The translations under genes were made by a program, and so were the position numbers. DNA of 64,000 bases from JBBQLG01 sp964251665 (lineage in GTDB: Bacteria; Bacteroidota; Bacteroidia; Cytophagales; Spirosomataceae). The stretch spans positions 434,001 to 498,000 of the forward strand of contig CAXUKO010000001.1 in the NCBI GenBank assembly GCA_964251665.1. The letters are read 5' to 3'. The notes beneath the pieces were generated by a model. That model had not been told where the DNA came from. It ran no database searches and was given only the letters and a program-made list of their open reading frames with translations. Within the stretch, counting starts at the first letter, position 1, and each line of letters opens with the position of its first letter. Positions 35,136-41,788 of this stretch are shown here, in pieces.

Positions 35136-35609
35136 TTAGCGGTGCGGCAGGGTAACGGTATACCACCAGTACTGCCGGAGTGCCTCGAAGTAGGCGAGCC
35201 ATTGGGGGTAGCCGGCTGGCTTAACGATATAGGAAGTGCCACCCAGATCATAGGAAGTATAAATATCGTCCGGCTCTTCCGATTGGCTAAGCAGGGTGAC
35301 CGGCAGGAGCCGGTACGGCGAATTGTCCGCTTTTAGCCGACGTAGCAACTGCCAGCCATCTTCCCGTCTGGGCAGGTAGAGGTCGAGTAGGATTAAACGG
35401 GGGAGCCTTTCCTTCGCGTTGGTGCAGGCAGTAAGCTGACTAATAGCCTGTTCGGCGGTTGCGGCTGTGAGCAGTTGTACGTCCGGCATACACACCTGAA
35501 GTACAGACTTAATTAATAGACAGTGATCAGGATTATCTTCTACCAGCAGAATCTTAGTACCCTTAAAATTGCGCCGGGCGATGTCCTGTGAACTATAGTT
35601 GTCGGTCAT
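35136..35609 (-). CDS. Single-domain response regulator
   Basis: This 157-residue protein is a stand-alone CheY-like receiver. It has the acidic pair Glu24-Asp25 (ILLVEDNPDH), phosphoacceptor Asp76 (ILLDLYLPRR), the conserved Thr/Ser region near 105-110 (VTLLSQSEEP) and Lys130 (SYIVKP). A 20-residue N-terminal extension and a short aromatic C-terminal tail (RQYWWYTVTLPHR) flank it. The tail WWYTVTLP resembles the Rcp1-like regulators of phytochrome-type kinases. No cognate kinase is adjacent. Confidence 0.92.
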   Translation of the reverse strand: MTDNYSSQDIARRNFKGTKILLVEDNPDHCLLIKSVLQVCMPDVQLLTAATAEQAISQLTACTNAKERLPRLILLDLYLPRREDGWQLLRRLKADNSPYRLLPVTLLSQSEEPDDIYTSYDLGGTSYIVKPAGYPQWLAYFEALRQYWWYTVTLPHR

Positions 35610-35716
35610 AATAACTGTAGTTAAGAGGGGCAGGCACTGCCGTGTGCTGACCCCCGATTAGCTGCTGCCTGCTGCCTTGTTTAGACCCGGCTGGCGGATA
35701 ATCGAGGGTTTGCCGT

Positions 35717-35848
35717 CTACTCATCGTCGGAAAGATCCACGCCGGATTCCATCGCTGCGGCTTCGTCGTTGGTTACCGCCTGCTCGAATTCAGTCGAGTC
35801 GAAATCAGTTTCATCCATTGTTTTGTTGTCTGGTTCTTGATTTTCCAT
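35717..35848 (-). CDS. 43-residue highly acidic small protein
   Basis: This small ORF starts ATG, MENQEPDNKTMDETDFDSTE, and ends GVDLSDDE. It holds eight Glu and eight Asp with a single Lys, so its net charge is about -15. No signal peptide or membrane segment. It runs on the same strand as the response regulator gene 107 bases downstream, so it could be cotranscribed with it. Coding status rests on the clean composition and start/stop only; no homologue can be checked here. Confidence 0.5.
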   Translation of the reverse strand: MENQEPDNKTMDETDFDSTEFEQAVTNDEAAAMESGVDLSDDE

Positions 35849-36200
35849 AACGCTTCGTATTGGTTAGAAATGAGTACCCTTGCGTTATGGCAACCGGTAT
35901 AGAACCAAAAAGTTGGCCTTCTTACCAGTCGTAATATGGTAAAGACGCGCTTTTTTATCGTGAAGGAGCAGGCAACGCCGTAACAGTTTTTTGCTGATTT
36001 GTATCAAGTTTTCGGTGGCTGATAGTAATGGACTTTAAATAAAGTTTGAAGAGCGGGGTAATTTATTGATAATCAAACGATTATCTTTAAAAAGCGGAAG
36101 TAAGGATATATACCGATAAATAAGAGACGTTTTTCTACGCTTGTTTAAACGGTCTGATTTTGACTTACTTTGCAGAGTTCTTCATATAAACCGACAAGTC
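35849..36200. other. Intergenic region between the acidic ORF and the beta-barrel gene
   Basis: This gap of about 350 bases is AT-rich towards the right. A promoter-like pair, TTG at 36141-36143 and TACTTTG at 36166-36172, lies just before the beta-barrel gene but deviates from consensus by one base of spacing in the -7 box. No RNA gene, hairpin of note or ORF above about 40 codons was recognised. Confidence 0.4.
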
Positions 36201-36728
36201 ATGAAAAAAATTTTCTCATTCATTTTCGTCCTATCGCTGCTTATTAGCAGTGCATCGTTTGCTCAATACGAGAAAGGCGACAAACTCCTTAATGTAGGTA
36301 TTGGCCTGAGCAGCTATTATGGAGGAGGGCTACCAATTGGTGCTTCGTTCGAGTATGGTGTTACAGACGATATTAGCGTTGGTGCCCAGATTGACTATTA
36401 TAGTTGGGGATATAATTTTGGCTCAGGTTATAAATACAAATACACCTTCTTGCCTATTGCGGTGCGGGGTTCGTACCACCTGAATAAAGTCCTTAACTTA
36501 AATACCGATAAAGTTGATCTCTATGGAGGAGCTGCACTGGGCTATTATATCTCCAGTTATTCTGACAACTCGGGCTACACGGGTATTTATGATAATGGAT
36601 ACGGTAATAAAGTGCTTTTCGGTATTCACGCTGGTGCCCGTTATTATTTCAAGCCTACGTTAGGCGCATTTGCTGAGCTCGGCTATGGTGTTTCTGCACT
36701 TAAAATTGGTGTTGCATTTAAGTTTTAA
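36201..36728 (+). CDS. Small outer-membrane beta-barrel protein
   Basis: This 175-residue protein has a signal peptide (1-22, ending SSASFAQ) and an eight-strand-like barrel (NVGIGLSSYYGGGLPIGASF, GGAALGYYISSYS, FGIHAGARYYFKPTLGAFAE) ending in aromatic FKF, the outer-membrane insertion signal. The reading frame extends upstream with a TTG, but the ATG giving MKKIFSF starts the signal peptide. A near-copy of its last 29 codons and its terminator occurs at 40243-40385. Confidence 0.85.
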   Translation: MKKIFSFIFVLSLLISSASFAQYEKGDKLLNVGIGLSSYYGGGLPIGASFEYGVTDDISVGAQIDYYSWGYNFGSGYKYKYTFLPIAVRGSYHLNKVLNLNTDKVDLYGGAALGYYISSYSDNSGYTGIYDNGYGNKVLFGIHAGARYYFKPTLGAFAELGYGVSALKIGVAFKF

Positions 36729-36742
36729 GGAAAATTGTTTGC

Positions 36743-36785
36743 CATAAAGAAGCCCTGCCAGACTATATGGCAGGGCTTCTTTATG
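36743..36785 (+). terminator. Terminator hairpin, copy 1
   Basis: Perfect 18-bp stem CATAAAGAAGCCCTGCCA / TGGCAGGGCTTCTTTATG with loop GACTATA. The core is shared with the hairpin at 40349-40385, and the differing pairs are compensatory. Confidence 0.85.
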
Positions 36786-36837
36786 TGATGGGCACTATCA
36801 ACTAAGCTGAATAGAACGGGTTGCCGGGCTTTCTGCG

Positions 36838-37674
36838 TTAGTGTGTTAGCACTTGATTCAGTAGTTTTAGTCGCTTCTTGCTAATCTTACTAAGGGCACC
36901 CTGCTCGGCCCGCTGAAAACCACCAAAATAATAACGCTGAAACCAAGGTGCTATACTAGTTAGCGAATCGATCCAAGTGTAATTTAGGAAGTAGTTAACC
37001 CCAAGTGCAAGAATGCCACTTACCAGCAGTAATGAAAATAAGCCTTGCTGTATATCGCCTGTGTACAACTGACCTGATCCAGGTAAGATCATACTTAATG
37101 TCTTGGCAGTACGTGGATTGTAACGTTTAGTCAAGTGGTGATTAGCCATAAAAAGGCTATCCAGCCATTTTTTATCGTTCGTAGACGAGAAACAGGCTGA
37201 TAAGGCATTATGAGACTCATCAAACTGATTTAAACAAAAACAGGCAACCCCTATATAAAACTGCTTTTCATGCTGCAATGGCACTGATAGCGTTTCATCG
37301 GACAGGTTGTAGAGCGTGAGCAGAGCTTCCTGATAATTGCGTTGCATGAGCTGACACCATGCCACTTTCAGAAACCGTATAGCCCGTAACGAATCCATAG
37401 GCGTAGCTATAGCACTCGTCTGAAAAAAGGCAGCTGCCTTATCAAATTGTTGTATGGCAGCGTAGCATCTGGCAATACTTTCATAGTCGTCGTGAGATAG
37501 ATGTTCCCGATCAAAAAACATCACGCGCTCGTACAGATCAAGCGCATGAGTGTAATTCGCTTGTTGATACGCCTGACCAGCCATTGTCAGGCAATTAGCG
37601 GATGATTGAGCACGTACTACTGGAGCTAACCAATAGCTAAAAATTGTCAAAGCTAAGACGGCGGACCTCTTCAT
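36838..37674 (-). CDS. TPR protein with C-terminal PGSG membrane segment
   Basis: This 278-residue protein has a signal peptide (1 to about 22, ending PVVRAQ), TPR-like helical pairs (about 25-200, for example AYQQANYTHALDLYERVMF) and a C-terminal part with MILPGSGQLYTGDIQQGLFS followed by hydrophobic LLLVSGILALGVNYFL. That last feature resembles the TM2/DUF5683-like region of Bacteroidota proteins. The start is the ATG giving MKRSAVLA; it overlaps the upstream gene by 38 bases. It is the last gene of the four overlapping genes and shares its layout with the neighbour at 37637. The role is not known. Confidence 0.75.
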   Translation of the reverse strand: MKRSAVLALTIFSYWLAPVVRAQSSANCLTMAGQAYQQANYTHALDLYERVMFFDREHLSHDDYESIARCYAAIQQFDKAAAFFQTSAIATPMDSLRAIRFLKVAWCQLMQRNYQEALLTLYNLSDETLSVPLQHEKQFYIGVACFCLNQFDESHNALSACFSSTNDKKWLDSLFMANHHLTKRYNPRTAKTLSMILPGSGQLYTGDIQQGLFSLLLVSGILALGVNYFLNYTWIDSLTSIAPWFQRYYFGGFQRAEQGALSKISKKRLKLLNQVLTH

Positions 37675-38470
37675 GCAGACGACGATGTTGTTTTTCATTA
37701 AACTGCCTGGCTGATTTGTATGATCCATACACATTACCAAGATAAAATCCGAGGTCTACACTCGTGTAGGCCCACCCCGCTACGCTTTCAGGGCCGCGCT
37801 GATTAAAACTTCGCCCTGCCTGAAAAGCCAAAATGCCAACAAACAAAAAACTAACTATCCCATCTTTCCAGTCTTTAGTATAAACTTTACCTAAACCTGG
37901 TACCAATAATGACAGAGAAGCAGCTATAAATGGACTTTTTTGTCGAATGTGCTCCGCTTGATAAATTAAGCGACTATAGTCGCTCCGCTCTGGAATCAGT
38001 ATGGAGTCGGTTTGTTGTAAAGTCTGCCCTGCTAATTTCCATTGACTTCTGAGTAGTTGGCTTTGTAATTTAAAACGTATTGTACTGCCGGGTGGGAGTA
38101 TGGAAGCAGTTAACAGTGAATCAGTACGCTGATACTGTTTGGTCAGTAAAAGCAATTTTATGTATTCCTCATTGGCAAATGTTGGAGCTTGAGTAAGTGT
38201 TGGATAAAGCCGGGCCAACTGCTGAAACGACTGGTTGTACTGACCCGAGAGTCGGTAAGCAACCAAAAGCCGCTCTCGAACGACTGTAGTATCGCAGCCG
38301 AAGAGTACCCGTTCATATTCGTTAGCTGCTTTTTGATAATCTTTTACTGAGAATAAATAGTCAGCATAAGCTAATGAATGTTGGCAATCAAAAAGATTCT
38401 GAGCACTGACTGTCAGAAGGTTAAAGAGCAACAGGTATGTCATCATCCAACCTGATCGGTTATTCATCAT
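37637..38470 (-). CDS. TPR protein with C-terminal PGLG membrane segment
   Basis: This 277-residue protein has a signal peptide (ending LLTVSAQ), TPR-like repeats (SLAYADYLFSVKDYQKAANE, YRLSGQYNQSFQQLARLYP) and a C-terminal LSLLVPGLGKVYTKDWKDGI followed by VSFLFVGILAFQAGRSF, again resembling DUF5683-type segments. The start overlaps the yidD-like stop by 11 bases (ATG ATG AAT AA), indicating translational coupling. It is a distant paralogue of the next gene. The two may form a heteromeric membrane complex; that is inference. Confidence 0.75.
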   Translation of the reverse strand: MMNNRSGWMMTYLLLFNLLTVSAQNLFDCQHSLAYADYLFSVKDYQKAANEYERVLFGCDTTVVRERLLVAYRLSGQYNQSFQQLARLYPTLTQAPTFANEEYIKLLLLTKQYQRTDSLLTASILPPGSTIRFKLQSQLLRSQWKLAGQTLQQTDSILIPERSDYSRLIYQAEHIRQKSPFIAASLSLLVPGLGKVYTKDWKDGIVSFLFVGILAFQAGRSFNQRGPESVAGWAYTSVDLGFYLGNVYGSYKSARQFNEKQHRRLHEEVRRLSFDNF

Positions 38471-38873
38471 CAACCGGGTCTAAGAGTACCTGCCGTTGAG
38501 GGTCTACTTCATATTTTTCGGGACTAAGGCCGTTACAACGCACTAAACGGTCAAATGTGCTTAACATACCCTGTACTATGCCTAACCTTTTAACTGCCAG
38601 TAAGCCATACTCTGAGCATGACGGATGGAATTTACAGTGGTTAGAATCCTGGGATGAAAACACACTTTTGTACGCCAAAAATAAACCTGAGAACACCAAT
38701 TCTACTTCGTTACGGTTTTCGGCGACTTTTTCATAAACTGGTTTTGTTTCTGATACAGTGGCTAATGACAGCGTCAACTGTTCTTTTTCCTGTTTACTCT
38801 GCCCGTATGAACTGATTGCAAACAAGCTATTTAGGTAAAGGATAGTAGTAATGAGTAGCGTCTTTAAAATCAT
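38460..38873 (-). CDS. YidD-family protein with N-terminal signal peptide
   Basis: This 137-residue protein has a signal peptide (1 to about 24, ISSYGQ) and then the YidD (DUF37) domain, with the Cys-containing pattern CKFHPSCSEYGLLAVKRLG and FDRLVRCNGLSPEKYEVDP. YidD is normally about 70-110 residues, cytosolic with an amphipathic helix, and assists YidC-mediated insertion. Here the domain is placed behind a signal sequence, so it would be periplasmic or membrane-tethered. The ATG at 38873 is preferred over the in-frame TTG at 38882. It overlaps the preceding gene by 47 bases and the following by 11. The normal yidD partners (rpmH-rnpA-yidC) are elsewhere. Confidence 0.85.
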   Translation of the reverse strand: MILKTLLITTILYLNSLFAISSYGQSKQEKEQLTLSLATVSETKPVYEKVAENRNEVELVFSGLFLAYKSVFSSQDSNHCKFHPSCSEYGLLAVKRLGIVQGMLSTFDRLVRCNGLSPEKYEVDPQRQVLLDPVDDE

Positions 38874-39510
38874 TGACCTCAATATTTTTATAGTTAGTAA
38901 TTTGATAATAGGGTTTACCGTTACGTGTAGCCGTCATGATTACTTCTTGTGGAAACTCTAAACCTGACACCGTCGTATATTGCCTGAAAAGTTGCTTGGC
39001 AATGGGTTGGCCTTTCGGATCGAAGAAAATAATTCCTTCAAGCCGATTGTTCTTTTGGGACAGCTTTACTTTACCAAATGCTGGCAAGGCTACGTTAGGC
39101 TTATAAGTCACATAAACTTGATTCCCCTCCCGTTCTATTTTTTCGATGGTATACTGTGGACTCTTTAGCCCGAAATCCTTGATTCGGCTAACTAATGCCA
39201 GGTGAAAAATGGTTGATTCTGGCAGTGTAAAGCTTTGCACTTTAGAGTATAGTTGTTGATTTCGAAAGGAATACACCGCTGTATCCTGGGATACAACAGT
39301 CTCAATCCGAGGGAATCGCATTTGGTAGATGACCTGTTTTACCCGCGAGTCGTAAAAGAATTTGCCGACGTTTAAGGTGTAGTGACCGTCTGGAGTTTTC
39401 TCTTTCGTCACCATATCGCCAGTGATACGACCGGAAAGCTGCCCAATAGCCGGGTATCTGCCTACGATCAGCGTTAGCAGGATTAGCCAACAGGAAAAAT
39501 GAGAATTCAT
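38827..39510 (-). CDS. LolA-like secreted protein
   Basis: This 227-residue protein has a signal peptide (1 to about 24, RYPAIGQ) followed by a beta-rich domain with the pattern of LolA/outer-membrane lipoprotein carrier folds (KQVIYQMRFPRIETVVSQDT, QVYVTYKPNVALPAFG, LEGIIFFDPKGQPIAKQLFR). It would be periplasmic and bind hydrophobic ligand. The assignment is from layout and motif feel rather than a firm signature. It begins the four-gene overlapping unit; a terminator separates it from the 157-residue gene upstream. Confidence 0.6.
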   Translation of the reverse strand: MNSHFSCWLILLTLIVGRYPAIGQLSGRITGDMVTKEKTPDGHYTLNVGKFFYDSRVKQVIYQMRFPRIETVVSQDTAVYSFRNQQLYSKVQSFTLPESTIFHLALVSRIKDFGLKSPQYTIEKIEREGNQVYVTYKPNVALPAFGKVKLSQKNNRLEGIIFFDPKGQPIAKQLFRQYTTVSGLEFPQEVIMTATRNGKPYYQITNYKNIEVNDFKDATHYYYPLPK

Positions 39511-39524
39511 GAGAGTGTAACAGT

Positions 39525-39563
39525 AAAAACCGATAAGCATTCTTTCACCAGAGTGCTTATCGG
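39525..39563 (-). terminator. Terminator inside the five-gene cluster
   Basis: On the minus strand CCGATAAGCA / TGCTTATCGG (10 bp) with a 14-base loop is followed by TTTTTAC. It lies 34 bases after the stop of the 157-residue gene and 15 bases before the LolA-like start, so it should reduce expression of the downstream four genes. Confidence 0.8.
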
Positions 39564-39596
39564 CGGTACTAAGTCCAATTTTGTAAACCTCTCGGG

Positions 39597-40070
39597 TCAA
39601 ACTCCACCTAAGGCTGTTGCCAATACTGCAAAGTACAATACGGTCCATACGGCCGTAGAAATGGCACACCCGATTACAGCGTGAGTCGTTTCTGTCTTAC
39701 GAAATGAAGTGCTGGCATCATCCAGCAGGAAGTATACTATAGCAATACCGGCCAGACCTAAACAGGCACCCCAGATATAACCCGTAATACCAGCTACCGG
39801 ACGATCTTCCAGAGGATGAGCAAGGCTCGAAGCGGCATCAAAAAGGTTAACCGCATTTAGCACGCGTGAATAATTTACCTGTACGAAATTAACGTCCGCT
39901 TCGGGATTATTGATAACAATCTCTTCCAGTTGCTGAAGAGGAGCAAACACATCCGTCAGAGCCGTCTCATCAATGCTGAATTGCTCTGCATTACTTAGTG
40001 CAAAAGAGTAAGATGTAGTGCCCAGCATGAGGGCCATCAAAAGCAAAAATGGTAGAAAACTTTTTTTCAT
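39597..40070 (-). CDS. Exported small protein with two C-terminal membrane helices
   Basis: This 157-residue protein has a signal peptide (1-24, SYSFA), an acidic helical region (FSIDETALTDVFAPLQQLEE) and two hydrophobic segments, GYIWGACLGLAGIAIVYFLL and AVIGCAISTAVWTVLYFAVL. The layout resembles Bacteroidota proteins with a signal peptide, a short acidic region and a TM2-type C-terminus, but the TM2 motif itself is not kept. It is first in the cluster and is followed by a terminator, so it should be made in excess over the machinery-like genes. Candidate substrate or scaffold; function unknown. Confidence 0.7.
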   Translation of the reverse strand: MKKSFLPFLLLMALMLGTTSYSFALSNAEQFSIDETALTDVFAPLQQLEEIVINNPEADVNFVQVNYSRVLNAVNLFDAASSLAHPLEDRPVAGITGYIWGACLGLAGIAIVYFLLDDASTSFRKTETTHAVIGCAISTAVWTVLYFAVLATALGGV

Positions 40071-40107
40071 AATAAGGGATAGATGAATGAGAATAATATG
40101 AACAGTT

Positions 40108-40138
40108 CAAATAAACCATGAAAAACCATAAAAAACAA
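40108..40138 (-). promoter_or_regulatory. Probable promoter of the five-gene cluster
   Basis: On the minus strand TTG (40138-40136), a 20-base spacer and TTTATTTG (40115-40108) match the Bacteroidota promoter except for one base in the -7 box (T instead of A). The leader before the 157-residue gene would be about 30 bases. Confidence 0.45.
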
Positions 40139-40242
40139 TTATATGATTTTTTAGTTACAAAAATTTTTGAGTGCCTCTTACGCAGGGCTGAGCCTATAGA
40201 TGTTGACGAGTAACTTACTTAAATTGCAGACTACTTAAATAA

Positions 40243-40332
40243 CAGATTCTGATTAACCCAGCAGCAAGCGCAATTGCTGAGTTAGGCTCGGGTGTTGCTC
40301 CGCTTATGTTAGGGGTAACATTCAAACTCTAA
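40243..40332 (+). pseudogene. C-terminal remnant of a beta-barrel gene
   Basis: The frame after a stop at 40240-40242 reads QILINPAASAIAELGSGVAP and ends LMLGVTFKL-stop. It aligns without gaps to the last 29 residues of the protein at 36201 (RYYFKPTLGAFAELGYGVSA, then LKIGVAFKF), with 13 of 29 identical by my count. There is no upstream coding region or start. The stop is followed, 16 bases later, by a terminator of the same family as that after the intact gene. This is the tail of a paralogue whose front part has been lost. Confidence 0.75.
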
Positions 40333-40348
40333 TCGTTCCATCTGCCAT

Positions 40349-40385
40349 AAATAACCCCTGCCAGACTATCTGGCAGGGGTTATTT
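40349..40385. terminator. Terminator hairpin, copy 2
   Basis: Perfect 15-bp stem AAATAACCCCTGCCA / TGGCAGGGGTTATTT with loop GACTATC. Same loop and core as the hairpin at 36743-36785 with compensatory pair changes. It can also terminate the P450 gene on the opposite strand. Confidence 0.85.
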
Positions 40386-40431
40386 GTGTTTTAGGTAGTA
40401 TCCGTCCGTTAGGCTGAACAAGCAGGAAGCC

Positions 40432-41724
40432 CTAACGAATTGCGTCAACAACCGCTGGCTCAAGCCGGACCCCCCGAATCTGGAAGCCGCTGCGGGGAAT
40501 GGTTGGCATGCGGCCCAGACTAAAGCGGAGATCCTGCGGAGGTACGTCGTAGCGGATGTGACGGGTCAGGAAGCGCAAAGCCAGTTTAGCGGTGGCAATA
40601 GTTATCCACTCCCCGGCGCAGCGGTGCCCGCCCATATAATCGCCCCCACCCTGCGGAATCAGGTTGAACGCCGTCGGGGGGCGCTGCTGGAATCGGTCGG
40701 GCCGGAAGTCGTTGGGTTCGGGCCAGAGCCGGGCGTCGCGGTTCGTGCCGTAGATGTCGAGCGTAACTAATGTCCCTTTCGGAAAGGTGTAACCCTGCCA
40801 GACAAATTCATCCCGCACCCGCGCACCGGTGAGCGGTGCAAAGGGATAAAACCGACGTATTTCATTGACAAACTGGCCTAACTCTTCGTCGGTAGCGGTC
40901 TGAAGTCGTTGCCGCCACTCGGGGTGTTGGTGCAGGGCCAGCGCCGAAAAGGTTATGTACCAGGAAATGGCGACCGTTGGCCGGATCAGGTTAATCAGCT
41001 CAATAGCGGCCATGCGGGCGTCCATCAGCTGCGCTGCGCCTGTAGCGCTGGGTTCCCGATGCAGGGCAATCCGGTGCGCCGGTGATTCGTCCGGCACTGT
41101 TAACTGCCCATTTCGGATTTGTTCAATAATCCCCTGAATCCAGCGTTCGGTACGTTGGCGGGCCCAGCGTCCCTTGAAGTGCCGGTAACCGACTGCCCCG
41201 AACGCATCTACCATCGCGGCCAGGTCCCGCGTGCGCCGTCTGACATCCCGTTCGTTCAGCGGAACACCCGCCCAGGCGCAGGCCGACCGGCACAGAATTT
41301 CCTGCGCTTGCTGAAATAGTACAATGGGTGTTTGGGTACTGCTGTGCGCCCACCGGTCCGTGTAGGCCCGCCATTGTGCATCCATCTGATCCATCAGCCG
41401 CTGAATGCTTTCCGGGGTCATCACCGACATGAGCAGCCCCTTCCGCCGATGGTGCGCCTGGTCATCCAGCGTCATGATGCTATGCTCCCCCAGCAACGTC
41501 TTCTGAACGGGTTTCGGAATAGCACCCTTCCGTATGAATCGCTCCGGATCGTAGAACAGCCGGGCAGCCTCTTCGCCGGTCATGCAGATGGTTTTCTGGA
41601 GCATGATCCGGGTGCGGAACAGGTCGGTGCCGTGACGCTGGCATCGCTTCTGAATAAACGTAAAGCCATCGCGCAATAGCGCCAGGGAACTGTCGAAGCC
41701 TTTTTCGCGGGGAATCGTTGCCAT
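40432..41724 (-). CDS. CYP152-type cytochrome P450 (fatty-acid peroxygenase family)
   Basis: This 430-residue haem protein resembles the CYP152 fatty-acid hydroxylases/decarboxylases that use hydrogen peroxide instead of a redox partner. The I-helix has Arg248-Pro249 (LINLIRPTVAISW), the hallmark replacing the usual acid-alcohol pair. The proximal Cys369 sits in PQGGGDYMGGHRCAGEWI. The N-terminal DSSLALLRDGFTFIQKR and KPVQKTLLGEHSI are also characteristic. The position corresponding to Gln85 of P450BS-beta or His85 of OleT is Met84 here (HSIMTLDD), from my alignment by memory. Expected chemistry is hydroxylation or decarboxylation of fatty acids. Confidence 0.9.
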   Translation of the reverse strand: MATIPREKGFDSSLALLRDGFTFIQKRCQRHGTDLFRTRIMLQKTICMTGEEAARLFYDPERFIRKGAIPKPVQKTLLGEHSIMTLDDQAHHRRKGLLMSVMTPESIQRLMDQMDAQWRAYTDRWAHSSTQTPIVLFQQAQEILCRSACAWAGVPLNERDVRRRTRDLAAMVDAFGAVGYRHFKGRWARQRTERWIQGIIEQIRNGQLTVPDESPAHRIALHREPSATGAAQLMDARMAAIELINLIRPTVAISWYITFSALALHQHPEWRQRLQTATDEELGQFVNEIRRFYPFAPLTGARVRDEFVWQGYTFPKGTLVTLDIYGTNRDARLWPEPNDFRPDRFQQRPPTAFNLIPQGGGDYMGGHRCAGEWITIATAKLALRFLTRHIRYDVPPQDLRFSLGRMPTIPRSGFQIRGVRLEPAVVDAIR

Positions 41725-41788
41725 TGTGTTCAGGGAGAGCCAGGGAAAATGCGTATTAAAGAAGCTATAAAGCCCTGCTTAGGCTTCG

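Larger units (their letters stand above)
40071..40431. other. Intergenic stretch with promoter, pseudogene tail and terminator
   Basis: These 361 bases hold the promoter of the five-gene cluster (40108-40138), an AT-rich part, a 29-codon remnant of a beta-barrel gene (40243-40332) and a hairpin (40349-40385). The junction of the island is probably near 40200-40240. Nothing else is seen. Confidence 0.6.

Noticed and set aside
36082..36089. TATCTTTA as the -7 element of the beta-barrel gene
   Set aside because: A TTG lies only 13 bases upstream, too close, and the site is more than 100 bases before the start codon; the pair at 36141-36172 is slightly better, though still weak.
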